NCBI GenBank assembly: GCA_949948985.1
Contig: CATLIG010000001.1
Location: forward strand, 124,001 to 188,000
Source of the DNA: an uncultured Clostridia bacterium
Lineage (GTDB): Bacteria > Bacillota > Clostridia > Lachnospirales > CAG-274
Direction of reading: 5' to 3'
Length of the DNA: 64,000 bases
In this document: positions 1 to 8,020 of the stretch, one piece after another
Layout of the letters: every line of letters begins with the position of its first letter
Numbering within the stretch: position 1 is the first letter of the stretch
Notes under the pieces: generated by a model
Databases searched by the model: none
What the model was told of the DNA's origin: nothing
The model's input: the letters and a program-made list of their open reading frames with translations, nothing else
Made by a program: the position numbers and the translations under genes

Positions 1-1638
1 GCCGGCTTTAGTGTTGTCAAACGCTGAGGAATCCAATATATATTCTTTTTCTGAAAGAACATCTGACTTTGTACTGCCGTCTGCGTTTTTATATTCGGCT
101 TTTATTCTTAATCCTGTAGGATTAAAATTTTCACCGTTATAGTAAACCATAGTTACAGGCTTGCTTGTAACTTTAAGAGAGCTTAAAGCAAAATCCTTGT
201 ATACAGTTACAGGAATTTCAGCAACAGCGCTTCCCGCCTCTGTAGTTTCTGTAGCTCTGAATTTTACTTTAACTGATTTATCATTAGCCATATTGGCGTC
301 GATAAACTCGTAATTGATTTCTTCTACGCTGTTACCTTCATCATCAGTAACTGTCTTGAAAGTTTTAACGTCTTTTCCGCCAAGAGAGAGTACATATTGA
401 TCTTCCTCAAGAGTTTTTTTCGTTCCATCGAGGAATTCAGCCTCAACTTTAAGACTTTCCGGGTTAAATACCTGACCAATAAAATACTCGTTTTTAAGCG
501 GCTGACTTATAACATTAACTTTAGTAGCTCTGTTAATTACACAATTAAGCTGAATGGGAATTGATACCCCGCCTTTTGTAATAGACGCATTCTGAACTCC
601 CAAAGAGTTAATGTCAGCGTCAATAGCGTAATCTTCTCTTTGAAGAACTTCTGTTGTTCCGTCCTCGTAAGTGGCTGAAACGATAAGTCCGGGGAGTAAA
701 GGCTGAGTTCCCACAACAAATTCGTTAGTTTCAGGATTGTTTGTTATAGTGAGATTTTTTATTTTTCTGTCGTCCACGTTAAGTTTAATATTTGTAAAAG
801 TAACGTCTGCGTTTCTCGCCTGCATTAAAGCTGGATGTACTGTATCTCCCGTAAAGATATTTCCCGTATCTCTTACTATATAAGAATTATCTCCACAATA
901 CACAGTATAAATATTGCTGACCTTTGTAATTTTAAGACTTATAGGAGTATCAGTAGAACCACCCGAGAGTTTAACAACATCCTTAGCTAAAATATCGCTC
1001 CATGTTCTGCTTTTGGCATTATCTCTGTAACTTCCTTTAATGCTCATATTAGTGTCGTTTTTTGATGCCGCCCAAAGAGAACCCGCAACACTGTTTGCTG
1101 TTTTCTCAAGCTTATCAAATACAGCAATTCCGGCGGTTGTCTGATGTGGATTGCTTTCTGACTGACCGTTAGACTTTTTGGGCAGATTGTTAGTATTATT
1201 TACAGTCATATCCGCTGTAAGAGTAAAGTCTTTGGACTTATCCACCTCAGCGGCAAAATATGAATACTGGTCGTCACTGCCTGACCATTTACCGCTCTGA
1301 CCGTCTGTAGCCCTTATAGTCACGCCGCTTTCAAGGTCGCCTATAACTTCCGAACTTCCGCCTGTCTTTCCGCTTTTCCAGCCATCGGTAACATCTGCCG
1401 CCAAAGCTGTTGATGTAGTAAGCTCATCGGCAGATAAAATCACAGAATCTTCTTCCGGCAAAACATCTTCTGTTTTTTCGGAATCATCAGAATCCGTCGG
1501 CAAAACTTCGGCAGCGGCATCTGATACCTCAGAAACTTCTGTTTCCAAAACTTCAGTTTCTTCAGCTAAAACCGTAAAAGACATAGAGCTGAAAATCATA
1601 GACACAGCAAGTAAAGATGCAATAATCTTTTTCTTCAT
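1..1638 (-). CDS. Secreted Ig-repeat surface protein, 3' end beyond window
   Basis: This is the first 546 codons of a large exported protein, cut by the left window edge. The start is ATG at 1638 with AGGAGGAAG just upstream. Residues 1-26 form a Sec signal peptide ending in a VLA site. An acidic, threonine-rich linker runs to about residue 80. Residues about 85-250 look like a beta-sandwich domain, with no family I can name firmly. At least three repeats of about 85 residues then follow, each with a pattern like P-x(4)-Y/F-x-x-G-x(7)-L-x-V-x-A-x-Y-x-D-G-T, typical of bacterial Ig-like (Big_3-type) domains. Such modules usually space catalytic or SLH domains of cell-surface polysaccharidases away from the wall. 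The catalytic part, if any, lies outside the window, so the function is unknown. Confidence 0.8.
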   Translation of the reverse strand, partial: MKKKIIASLLAVSMIFSSMSFTVLAEETEVLETEVSEVSDAAAEVLPTDSDDSEKTEDVLPEEDSVILSADELTTSTALAADVTDGWKSGKTGGSSEVIGDLESGVTIRATDGQSGKWSGSDDQYSYFAAEVDKSKDFTLTADMTVNNTNNLPKKSNGQSESNPHQTTAGIAVFDKLEKTANSVAGSLWAASKNDTNMSIKGSYRDNAKSRTWSDILAKDVVKLSGGSTDTPISLKITKVSNIYTVYCGDNSYIVRDTGNIFTGDTVHPALMQARNADVTFTNIKLNVDDRKIKNLTITNNPETNEFVVGTQPLLPGLIVSATYEDGTTEVLQREDYAIDADINSLGVQNASITKGGVSIPIQLNCVINRATKVNVISQPLKNEYFIGQVFNPESLKVEAEFLDGTKKTLEEDQYVLSLGGKDVKTFKTVTDDEGNSVEEINYEFIDANMANDKSVKVKFRATETTEAGSAVAEIPVTVYKDFALSSLKVTSKPVTMVYYNGENFNPTGLRIKAEYKNADGSTKSDVLSEKEYILDSSAFDNTKAG

Positions 1639-1870
1639 AAAGTCTTCCTCCTTTTTAAAAAAATTTTTTGCCTAAATAAAGATACATTTACAAAACAAAA
1701 TAACATCAAAATTTACAATTCAAAATAACCCGCTCTCTTCAAAGTTATAAAAATTACTAAAATTTGATATATGTAAAAATACTTTATAGACAATTATATT
1801 ATATATCATAGGGGCCACAAAATCAACACTTATTTTTTTATGTAACATATATGTAACATAAATTTAAAAA

Positions 1871-2015
1871 AACTGAAATCTGTAAAACCGCAAAAGTCAA
1901 ATTTGCTGATAATTCAAATCCTTTCTCAATAGCAAAGCATATGCTTTGCGTTACGGGTCAAAAGGCTTTTCTCTCTTGCAGGGTGGTAGAACAAAGTCCA
2001 CGGTTTTCAAAAATT
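1871..2015. repeat. Family D repeat, copy D1
   Basis: It carries the family D core (AAATTTGCTGATAATTCAAAT, then AGCAAAGCATATGCTTTGCG, then a GGGTGG...CCACGGTTTT end). The same blocks recur near 10.2, 14.4, 19.8, 31.6 and 42.8 kb. The rest of the 1639-2088 gap is AT-rich with no gene that I can see. Confidence 0.65.
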
Positions 2016-2048
2016 TATTTCCGTAGTTTTGTTTTTTTCATTTGTATC

Positions 2049-2077
2049 TTGACATATCCGATTATTTGTTATAAAAT
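2049..2077 (+). promoter_or_regulatory. Promoter of tRNA-Leu
   Basis: TTGACA (2049-2054) and TAAAAT (2072-2077) are separated by 17 bp and end 11 bp before the tRNA. Confidence 0.75.
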
Positions 2078-2088
2078 AATTTTAATGA

Positions 2089-2173
2089 GCGGATATGGCG
2101 GAATTGGCAGACGCGCAGGATTCAGATTCCTGTGAGGGAATTCCTCTTGTGGGTTCAAGTCCCATTGTCCGCA
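2089..2173 (+). tRNA. tRNA-Leu (anticodon CAG)
   Basis: The acceptor stem GCGGATA pairs with TGTCCGC (one G-T pair). The D arm begins GGCGGAATTGGCAGACGC, a class II leucine signature. The anticodon stem CAGGA/TCCTG encloses loop TTCAGAT, giving anticodon CAG. A long variable arm follows, then the T arm GGGTTCAAGTCCC. The 3' CCA is not encoded. This is a stand-alone tRNA with its own promoter. Confidence 0.95.
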
Positions 2174-2224
2174 GCCTACCTAATAAAAGTATTTTTTAAA
2201 ATTCTTTTTTTTAATTTTGTACAG

Positions 2225-2270
2225 TAAATTGCCTCAAGTGGATTCGAAAAATTCATTTTGGGGCAATTTA
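2225..2270. repeat. Inverted repeat downstream of tRNA-Leu
   Basis: TAAATTGCC (2225-2233) is repeated inverted as GGCAATTTA (2262-2270). No T-run follows, so it is only a weak terminator candidate; it may be a repeat remnant. A family A left end (TATAGTCAATCAGG) begins near 2340 in the same gap. Confidence 0.4.
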
Positions 2271-2374
2271 TTGTTTCACTAAAACTGTCCGATAGCCTCT
2301 AAAATGTTGCCTGATATAAATTTTTTTGTCAATCGCCATTATAGTCAATCAGGTTACCAAACAGTCTTATTACT

Positions 2375-2434
2375 AAAACCACCGGAATATTAATCAGCAA
2401 AAATTTCCTGCCAATTAATATCCCGGTGGTTTTA
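2375..2434 (-). terminator. Terminator of the LCP gene
   Basis: A long stem (AAACCACCGG...CCGGTGGTTT with ATTAAT extensions) lies just past the LCP stop codon. The T-run is short (TTTT). Confidence 0.6.
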
Positions 2435-2442
2435 TAACAATT

Positions 2443-3531
2443 CTACTGATTTTCCCCGTTATCTTCCAAATCCAAATCGTCTTTTTCGGTAGTTTCTTCT
2501 TCAGACATATCAAAGAAATATTCGTTAATGACTTTTTTCGCCTCTTCCTCATCGGTTTTAAAATAATAAGCTCCGTCTATAAGACCGCCCTCAGACGGCA
2601 GCACCGCCGACTTTACATTATCCGGATTAATAAGAGGCACAAATGTGATATACTTTGATATATCACCAATAGTAATATCTGTTTCAACATACTGCATAAA
2701 ACTGTTTGCTAAACCATTAAGGTTATCTTTAAGATTTTCCTGACTTAAAACTGTTTTAAGGAATACTTTGAGAAATTCCTGCTGCATTTTCATTCTTGTT
2801 ATATCTTGGTCAGCATAACCTTTTCTGAAACGTACAAGCCCTTCCGCCTGTTTTCCGTTAAGGTGCTGCATACCGGGATATAAATCTATATAGAGATTTT
2901 GTTCGGGGTCGCTGTAATAAAGCCTTTTAGGTACATCAAAATCAATTCCGCCTATAGTGTCCACAACATCTCTGAAACCTGCCGTATCAATCATTATATA
3001 AAAATCAAAATTAACGCCTATTATCTCCGAAACTTCTTCTTTAAGATATTTAATACCTAAATCCCCGCCTCCGACATAATTGTACAGAGAATTAATTTTA
3101 AAATAGCTTGGCGGATGTCTGTCATATTTTCTAAGCTCATTTAATTTATCTCTTTCTAAAACAGTATATAAATCTCTTGGAATTGAAATCATTGATATTT
3201 CTCCGGTATCGGCCTTAAAAGTCGCCGCTATGATAGTATCCGTAAGACCGGCTATTTTATCTCTGCCCACAAGCAGGAAATTTGTCCTTAAAGGAACAGA
3301 AAGCCCCAGCTTTTCTTTTTGAACTTCCTCTTTTGAATTTATTATAGCTCTTTCCCACTCTTTTTCCTGATTTTCTTTTATATAAGCCGGAGTATCATCT
3401 TTTAAATAAAAATACGCTCCCAAAGCCCCTCCGTAAAATATTAAAAATATAGACATAGTTATACCAAAAACAAGAAAATATTTTTTCAGAGACCTGCCTT
3501 TTGACGTATTGTCTTTTGATTTTTCGTTCAT
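2443..3531 (-). CDS. LytR-CpsA-Psr (LCP) family cell-wall glycopolymer ligase
   Basis: LCP enzymes transfer undecaprenyl-linked anionic glycopolymers (teichoic acid or capsule) to peptidoglycan on the outer face of the membrane. The 362-residue protein has a short basic cytoplasmic tail, one membrane segment (about 18-43) and an LCP domain (about 85-265). Hallmarks include VGRDKIAGLTD with Asp98, the SIPRD motif with Arg119-Asp120, and RFRKGYADQDITRM with conserved Arg residues that bind the pyrophosphate. The C-terminus is acidic. The start is ATG at 3531. A second LCP gene lies at 6907-7857 on the other strand. The exact polymer cannot be told from sequence. Confidence 0.92.
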   Translation of the reverse strand: MNEKSKDNTSKGRSLKKYFLVFGITMSIFLIFYGGALGAYFYLKDDTPAYIKENQEKEWERAIINSKEEVQKEKLGLSVPLRTNFLLVGRDKIAGLTDTIIAATFKADTGEISMISIPRDLYTVLERDKLNELRKYDRHPPSYFKINSLYNYVGGGDLGIKYLKEEVSEIIGVNFDFYIMIDTAGFRDVVDTIGGIDFDVPKRLYYSDPEQNLYIDLYPGMQHLNGKQAEGLVRFRKGYADQDITRMKMQQEFLKVFLKTVLSQENLKDNLNGLANSFMQYVETDITIGDISKYITFVPLINPDNVKSAVLPSEGGLIDGAYYFKTDEEEAKKVINEYFFDMSEEETTEKDDLDLEDNGENQ

Positions 3532-3707
3532 ATTTTCATACCCTTATCAAAAAATTGTGATTACCAACAATGTTTAAAGCGTTCTTATAAATAAACCGCA
3601 TTTAGAATTATATCAGATTATAAAATAATTTACAACAATTTTTTGACAAAAAATAAAATATTTTTTAAAACAAGCTGTCATACACTTCTTTCATAGTTAT
3701 ATATGTA

Positions 3708-4049
3708 TCATAATCCGATGCTTATAAGAAGTGCCTTATCTATTTTCTTCATAAGTCCCATATCAAGGTGACCGATTTTCTCACGAAGTCTTTTTTTATC
3801 AATAGTCCTTATCTGCTCAAGAAGTACGACAGAATCTTTAACAAGAGAATATTTGCAGCAGTCTATCTCAATATGTGTAGGCAGCTTTGCCTTGTTAATC
3901 TGAGATGTAACCGCCGCACATATAACGGTCGGTGAATATCTGTTTCCAACATCATTTTGTATAATCAGAACAGGCCGTATTCCTCCCTGTTCCGAACCGA
4001 CAACGGGACTTAAATCAGCATAAAATATATCGCCCCTTTTTACTGTCAT
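3708..4049 (-). CDS. ndoA: MazF/NdoA-type endoribonuclease toxin, no antitoxin seen
   Basis: The protein is 113 residues and very close in pattern to Bacillus NdoA (EndoA), an mRNA interferase that cleaves at UACAU-like sites. The MazF motif [20 protein letters not shown] is followed by Arg25 and, in AAVTSQ, Thr48, the two residues used for catalysis. It lies downstream of alr on the same strand, as in Bacillus and C. difficile. However, the 544-bp gap between alr and this gene holds no antitoxin reading frame with a plausible ribosome site. The gene is intact, so it may be a solitary or repurposed MazF. The family assignment is firm; the symbol is by analogy. Confidence 0.9.
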   Translation of the reverse strand: MTVKRGDIFYADLSPVVGSEQGGIRPVLIIQNDVGNRYSPTVICAAVTSQINKAKLPTHIEIDCCKYSLVKDSVVLLEQIRTIDKKRLREKIGHLDMGLMKKIDKALLISIGL

Positions 4050-4593
4050 TTCGCCTCACACTCCATATACAATTTAAGACGCCGCAAACGGCGTTTCTCT
4101 GAGGCAATTCCGCCAGAGTCAGAAAAAATACTTTATTCATAATTCCGGCAAAAGCCGTTCTGATTTTTAATATTTATAGTGAAACAACAAAAGAATACAC
4201 AAATAATATTTAATAAATTTGATATTTTAAGGAACCCTTTTGTTGTTTCAAACTCAAAATTCTGCTAATTGCTGTAGCGCGTAAAGAAATATTGAATAAA
4301 ATAATTTTTTTCTTCAGGGAGTTCTTACGGAATTGCTTTAAGTCTCCTCATATCTAGTATCATCAGTAAGACGTAAAATTATACCTGTCATATTAAATTT
4401 TAAACAAAGAAAGTCAAGTCAATTTTATCAGACCGGCTCAATAACCTTATAATAATTTTGGTATATGGCAATTCACAAAAAACTTTTTATCAGGCAAGAC
4501 AGGTGTAAAAAGGTTCGTTAAGCGGTACTGGGAGATTATAGAACAAGTCTGATATAGTCAATCCGCTTGAAAATGAGCAAATTTTATATTTTT
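4050..4593. other. 544-bp gap between alr and mazF, no gene found
   Basis: I find no reading frame of antitoxin size with a start and ribosome site on the minus strand. The gap contains family B copy B1 and a small hairpin near 4081 (GCCGCAAACGGC). The rest is AT-rich sequence. Confidence 0.55.
4175..4276. mobile_element. Family B MITE-like repeat, copy B1
   Basis: TATAGTGAAACAACAAAAG at the left end is inverted as CTTTTGTTGTTTCAAAC near the right, followed by the family signature AAAATTCTGC-AATTGCTGTA. The length is about 100 bp. Confidence 0.7.
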
Positions 4594-5754
4594 CTAAGAT
4601 ATAAGATTAATGGTTTTAAGAAACTCGCCATTTCTTATATATACTCTGGGCACTCTTTTTCCGACACTGCAAAGAACTTCATAGCTTATGGTTTTTTGTA
4701 TTTTTGCTATATCATCGGCGCTTATTTTAATGCCGTTTTCCTCTCCCATAAGAATAACACTATCTCCCGTTTTCACATCTCCAATATCCGTAACGTCAGC
4801 CATAAACTGGTCCATACACACATTCCCCACAACAGGAGCCTTTTTCCCGTTTATAATTACAAAAGCGCTGTTGCTCATCGCTCTGGCGTATCCGTCAGCA
4901 TATCCCACGGGAATTGTAGCGATATATGATTTTCTTTTTGTAAAAAATGTTCTGCCGTATCCAATACTTGCCCCCTCAGGCATTTCCTTGACATAGCTTA
5001 CGTTTGACCTTATCGTCATACACGGCAGTATGTTAATATTTTTTAAAACCTTATCAGACGGGTAAAGACCGTATAAAATAATCCCCTCTCTTACCATATC
5101 TAGTTTAAACTCTGGCAAATCAATAATAGCTCCGCTGTTGGCGGTATGCTTTATAATTTTTCTGCCGAGCATTTTCTCCGTATTTTCTGCCATATACATA
5201 AATCTCTCATATTGATTTATCGTAAAAGATTTATCCTCTTCGTCAGCCGTAGCGAAATGGGTGTAAATTCCCGTAATATTAATATTGGGAAGCTTTGAAA
5301 TCTCACATATTCTGCGCAGATTTTCCTCATTTGGCAAAAAACCTATCCTTCCCATACCCGTATCAATTTTAATATGTACATCGACACTTTTTTTAAGTTT
5401 AACAGCGGCGTCTGAGAAATCTAGTGCCATATCATATGAAAAAACAGTTTGTGTAAGTCCGTTCAATATAACTTCGTCAACCCTTGCCGCGGGTGTATAT
5501 CCAAGTAGAAGAACAGGCACAAAAATACTGTGCCTTCTTAGCTGTATGCCTTCTTCGCATGTTGCTACCCCAAGCCAGTCCGCTCCGTTATATAAAGCCA
5601 CTTTACTCACCTCAACAGCTCCGTGTCCATAAGCGTCCGCCTTGACTACGGCAAGCACTTTAGTATTTTCTCCGACCCGCTTTTTTACTTCTCTTACATT
5701 GTTCGCTATGTTGTCAAGATTAATTTCCGCTACAACCCTTTGATATTCAGCCAC
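4594..5754 (-). CDS. alr: Alanine racemase
   Basis: A PLP enzyme that interconverts L- and D-alanine, supplying D-Ala for peptidoglycan (ddl is at 60.5 kb). It has 386 residues, normal for the family. The PLP-lysine motif AVVKADAYGHG places Lys38 as the Schiff-base residue. The second catalytic tyrosine lies in SIGYGR about two thirds along, followed by PVGYADGYAR. It is transcribed just after the GerS-like lipoprotein gene (12-bp gap) and before mazF. In C. difficile the spore-germination lipoprotein gene gerS sits in an operon with alr2, so this racemase may have a spore-related paralogue role. That link is inferred from context. Confidence 0.97.
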   Translation of the reverse strand: MAEYQRVVAEINLDNIANNVREVKKRVGENTKVLAVVKADAYGHGAVEVSKVALYNGADWLGVATCEEGIQLRRHSIFVPVLLLGYTPAARVDEVILNGLTQTVFSYDMALDFSDAAVKLKKSVDVHIKIDTGMGRIGFLPNEENLRRICEISKLPNINITGIYTHFATADEEDKSFTINQYERFMYMAENTEKMLGRKIIKHTANSGAIIDLPEFKLDMVREGIILYGLYPSDKVLKNINILPCMTIRSNVSYVKEMPEGASIGYGRTFFTKRKSYIATIPVGYADGYARAMSNSAFVIINGKKAPVVGNVCMDQFMADVTDIGDVKTGDSVILMGEENGIKISADDIAKIQKTISYEVLCSVGKRVPRVYIRNGEFLKTINLIS

Positions 5755-5766
5755 TAAAAACCCTCC

Positions 5767-6390
5767 TTAAAACTCGCTGAATTCTTTTTCCGAAATTTCA
5801 ACATCATATTTAAATTCCGAGAATTCCGCCGTAAAAATAACATTTCCTTGGCTGTCAAAAGTTTCAAGTTTAAAAGGGACAGCCTTTTCCTCATCCACCC
5901 AAAGCTTTTGCCTTGACAAATATTTTCCTCCGTCCACGTCCGTCTCATAGACATAATAGTTTTTACCGTTTAAAAAAACCTCTTTTTCAGCGTCGCCTTG
6001 TGAGTTCAGGTACGTTTTCATAAACTCAGAAATAAATATTTTGCTTTTTCCGTCAAAATCTCCTCCGACTCCTGCGAAAGAAATTTTGCTTTGTACATTA
6101 GGATTATACTGCCATAATCCTTTTCCGTCAAATAAAATAATATTTCCAGTCAGAATATCAGGTTTATTTGTTTTTATTCTGTATCTTCCGCCGTTTTCCC
6201 ATATAATAGAAACCTCGTACACATCCTCGTTCTTATTAGAAACAACTGTCACTTTTGCGTCACAGGAATAACTTTTCATAGAAACAACCATTTCTTTAAA
6301 ATCTTTTTTTTCAGAAACCGCGCTTTCACCTGAACAGCCCTGCGTAACACAAATTATACAAAAAAGTATAACAATTAAAAATTTTTTCAT
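5767..6390 (-). CDS. GerS-like lipoprotein (LolA-fold)
   Basis: The protein is a 207-residue lipoprotein. A hydrophobic signal ends in lipobox VTQGC, with lipidation expected on Cys19. The remainder has the alternating beta-strand pattern of LolA/LppX-like lipoprotein-sorting folds (for example IIWENGGRYRIKTNKP and ILFDGKGLWQYNP). It lies 12 bp upstream of alr. This is the same arrangement as C. difficile gerS-alr2, where GerS partners the amidase CwlD to allow cortex hydrolysis. I see family-level and context similarity only, and a different lipoprotein role is possible. The ribosome site GGGGGTGAA precedes ATG 6390. Confidence 0.75.
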   Translation of the reverse strand: MKKFLIVILFCIICVTQGCSGESAVSEKKDFKEMVVSMKSYSCDAKVTVVSNKNEDVYEVSIIWENGGRYRIKTNKPDILTGNIILFDGKGLWQYNPNVQSKISFAGVGGDFDGKSKIFISEFMKTYLNSQGDAEKEVFLNGKNYYVYETDVDGGKYLSRQKLWVDEEKAVPFKLETFDSQGNVIFTAEFSEFKYDVEISEKEFSEF

Positions 6391-6519
6391 AGAAATTCAC
6401 CCCCAAAGAGTTTATATTTATTTATATGTATAACGCTCTTTCACAAGAAGTTGTATACCCCATTTCACAAGACCAATTTTCCCGTTCCTGTTTGATGAAA
6501 ATCAAAACATTGGGTGTCG

Positions 6520-6658
6520 CCGAACCCTCCCGCTGTTTTGAAAAAAACAGAGCTAAAAACTTTATAGTCAGTCAATTTAAAAATGAGAAAAAAACAAATT
6601 GATTGACTATAAAGCCTTTTCAAAGGGTTTATATGTGTGGGTAAATCCACCGGTTTTT
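6520..6658. repeat. Family D repeat, copy D2, interrupted by a family A palindrome
   Basis: The D right-end sequence (AAGGGTTTATATGTGTGGG... CCACCGGTTTTT) is present. It is split at a TA by the short family A palindrome at 6563-6611. Most of the 6391-6852 gap is this composite. Confidence 0.6.
6563..6611. mobile_element. Family A miniature palindrome, copy A16
   Basis: TATAGTCAGTCAATTT and AAATTGATTGACTATA form a 49-bp near-perfect inverted repeat with almost no interior, inserted in family D copy D2. Confidence 0.75.
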
Positions 6659-6906
6659 AAAAATTAATTTTCGTATTCCTTGTTTAAAATACTGTTTACA
6701 ATCATTTGTGAATATATTATACTAGTATTATAAAAGTTTGTAACTGACTGTTTCGTCAATACATAAATAAAATCAGAGAAACAATCTACCTACAAATAAT
6801 TTGCAAAATTCAGCGCAAAACAGATTTGTTGTTTCTCAATTAAGGAGAGATTATTATAGACAGCCAAAATAATCAGAAAAGCAAAAAAACTATAATAACG
6901 ATAATA

Positions 6907-7857
6907 ATGATACTTATAGTAATGATATTTATTGTGACAGGAGCATTTATATTTATAATAGCGTCGTCAATGCCTTCAGGTAGACGTACAGATACCGCTG
7001 ATACAAATTCTTCTGAACATAGCGAAATTACTTCCGCTGATACTGACGAAAATTTTTTTACAGACTCTTCTGTTCCCTCAAAAACAGTATTCGCCGTATA
7101 TGGCGTTGATAAAGGAAAAGCGCTTTCAGATGTAATAATAGTAGCATCTTTTGACAGGGTAAAAAATACAATAAACTCAATTTCAATACCTCGTGACACA
7201 TATGTTGAAATGTCCGCAAAAAATCGGGAGGAATTAAGAGAATACGGTAAAAAAATCCCTTCGGGGGGAATGAAAATAAACGCTGTGCACAGCCTTTGCG
7301 GAGAGTACGGAAACGAATATCTTTCAAGACAAATTGAGGAAATGCTTAATATTCATATAGACTATTATTTTGAAATAGATTTAGACGGCTTTGTGGAAAT
7401 AGTAGATTTGATAGGCGGAGTTGAAATAGATGTTCCGACAAATATGCGCTACAGTGACCCCACCCAGGATTTATATATAAATATAAAAAAAGGCAGACAG
7501 ACTCTTGACGGGAAAAAGGCGCAGGAATTTGTTCGTTTCAGACGTTTTGTAAAAGGAGATATAGAAAGAATAGAATCACAAAAACTTTTTTTAAAAGCTT
7601 TTTTGAAAAAAATAACAAGCTCCGATACAATTCTTTCAAATCTTTCAGAGCTTATTTCAGTTTTTTTAGACAATGTAAATACAAATATGACGCTTAAAGA
7701 CGCTGTTAATTACGCTTCATATATAAAAGATATGTCTGCCGATAAAATAATAATGGAAACTCTTCCCGGTGATGACAATACGCCTTACAGACACTATGAA
7801 AATGAAACAAGAAGCCTTGTAAACAAATTGTTTTTTGACGTAGAGCCTGCCGCTTAA
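6907..7857 (+). CDS. LCP family cell-wall ligase with an uncertain start codon
   Basis: This is a second LytR-CpsA-Psr protein, 316 residues from the first ATG. The LCP domain shows GVDKGKALSD, SIPRDTYVEM with the Arg-Asp pair, GGVEIDVP and RFRRFVKGDIERIES. From ATG 6907 the protein would start directly inside its membrane segment and there is no ribosome site. In contrast, AAGGAGAG at 6842-6849 is correctly spaced for a start at ATA 6856 (or ATT 6853). That would add a polar, lysine-containing tail DSQNNQKSKK like that of the LCP paralogue at 2443. The natural start is therefore probably 6853-6856 with a rare initiation codon, or the ATG has been lost by mutation. Confidence 0.88.
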   Translation: MILIVMIFIVTGAFIFIIASSMPSGRRTDTADTNSSEHSEITSADTDENFFTDSSVPSKTVFAVYGVDKGKALSDVIIVASFDRVKNTINSISIPRDTYVEMSAKNREELREYGKKIPSGGMKINAVHSLCGEYGNEYLSRQIEEMLNIHIDYYFEIDLDGFVEIVDLIGGVEIDVPTNMRYSDPTQDLYINIKKGRQTLDGKKAQEFVRFRRFVKGDIERIESQKLFLKAFLKKITSSDTILSNLSELISVFLDNVNTNMTLKDAVNYASYIKDMSADKIIMETLPGDDNTPYRHYENETRSLVNKLFFDVEPAA

Positions 7858-7889
7858 AAACTTTTTTATAAACAGACCTGTTCAATATC

Positions 7890-7950
7890 AAAAAGGCGGA
7901 AACACAAAAACTTTTCGCTTAAAATTTTAAAAATTGATTTCCGCCTTTTT
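7890..7950. terminator. Bidirectional terminator between convergent genes
   Basis: AAAAAGGCGGAAA (7890-7902) pairs with TTTCCGCCTTTTT (7938-7950). The T-runs serve both the LCP gene (+) and the gene at 8021 (-). Confidence 0.75.
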
Positions 7951-8020
7951 AATATACCCGTTTAATAAAATTACTGTAATAATAACCACGGAAAAAGTGT
8001 GATAAAATACCTTTTTCCTT

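Noticed and set aside
4567-4996. Plus-strand reading frames opposite alr as a possible antitoxin or small gene
   Set aside because: They are antisense to a highly conserved enzyme, have no ribosome site and show no recognisable motif.
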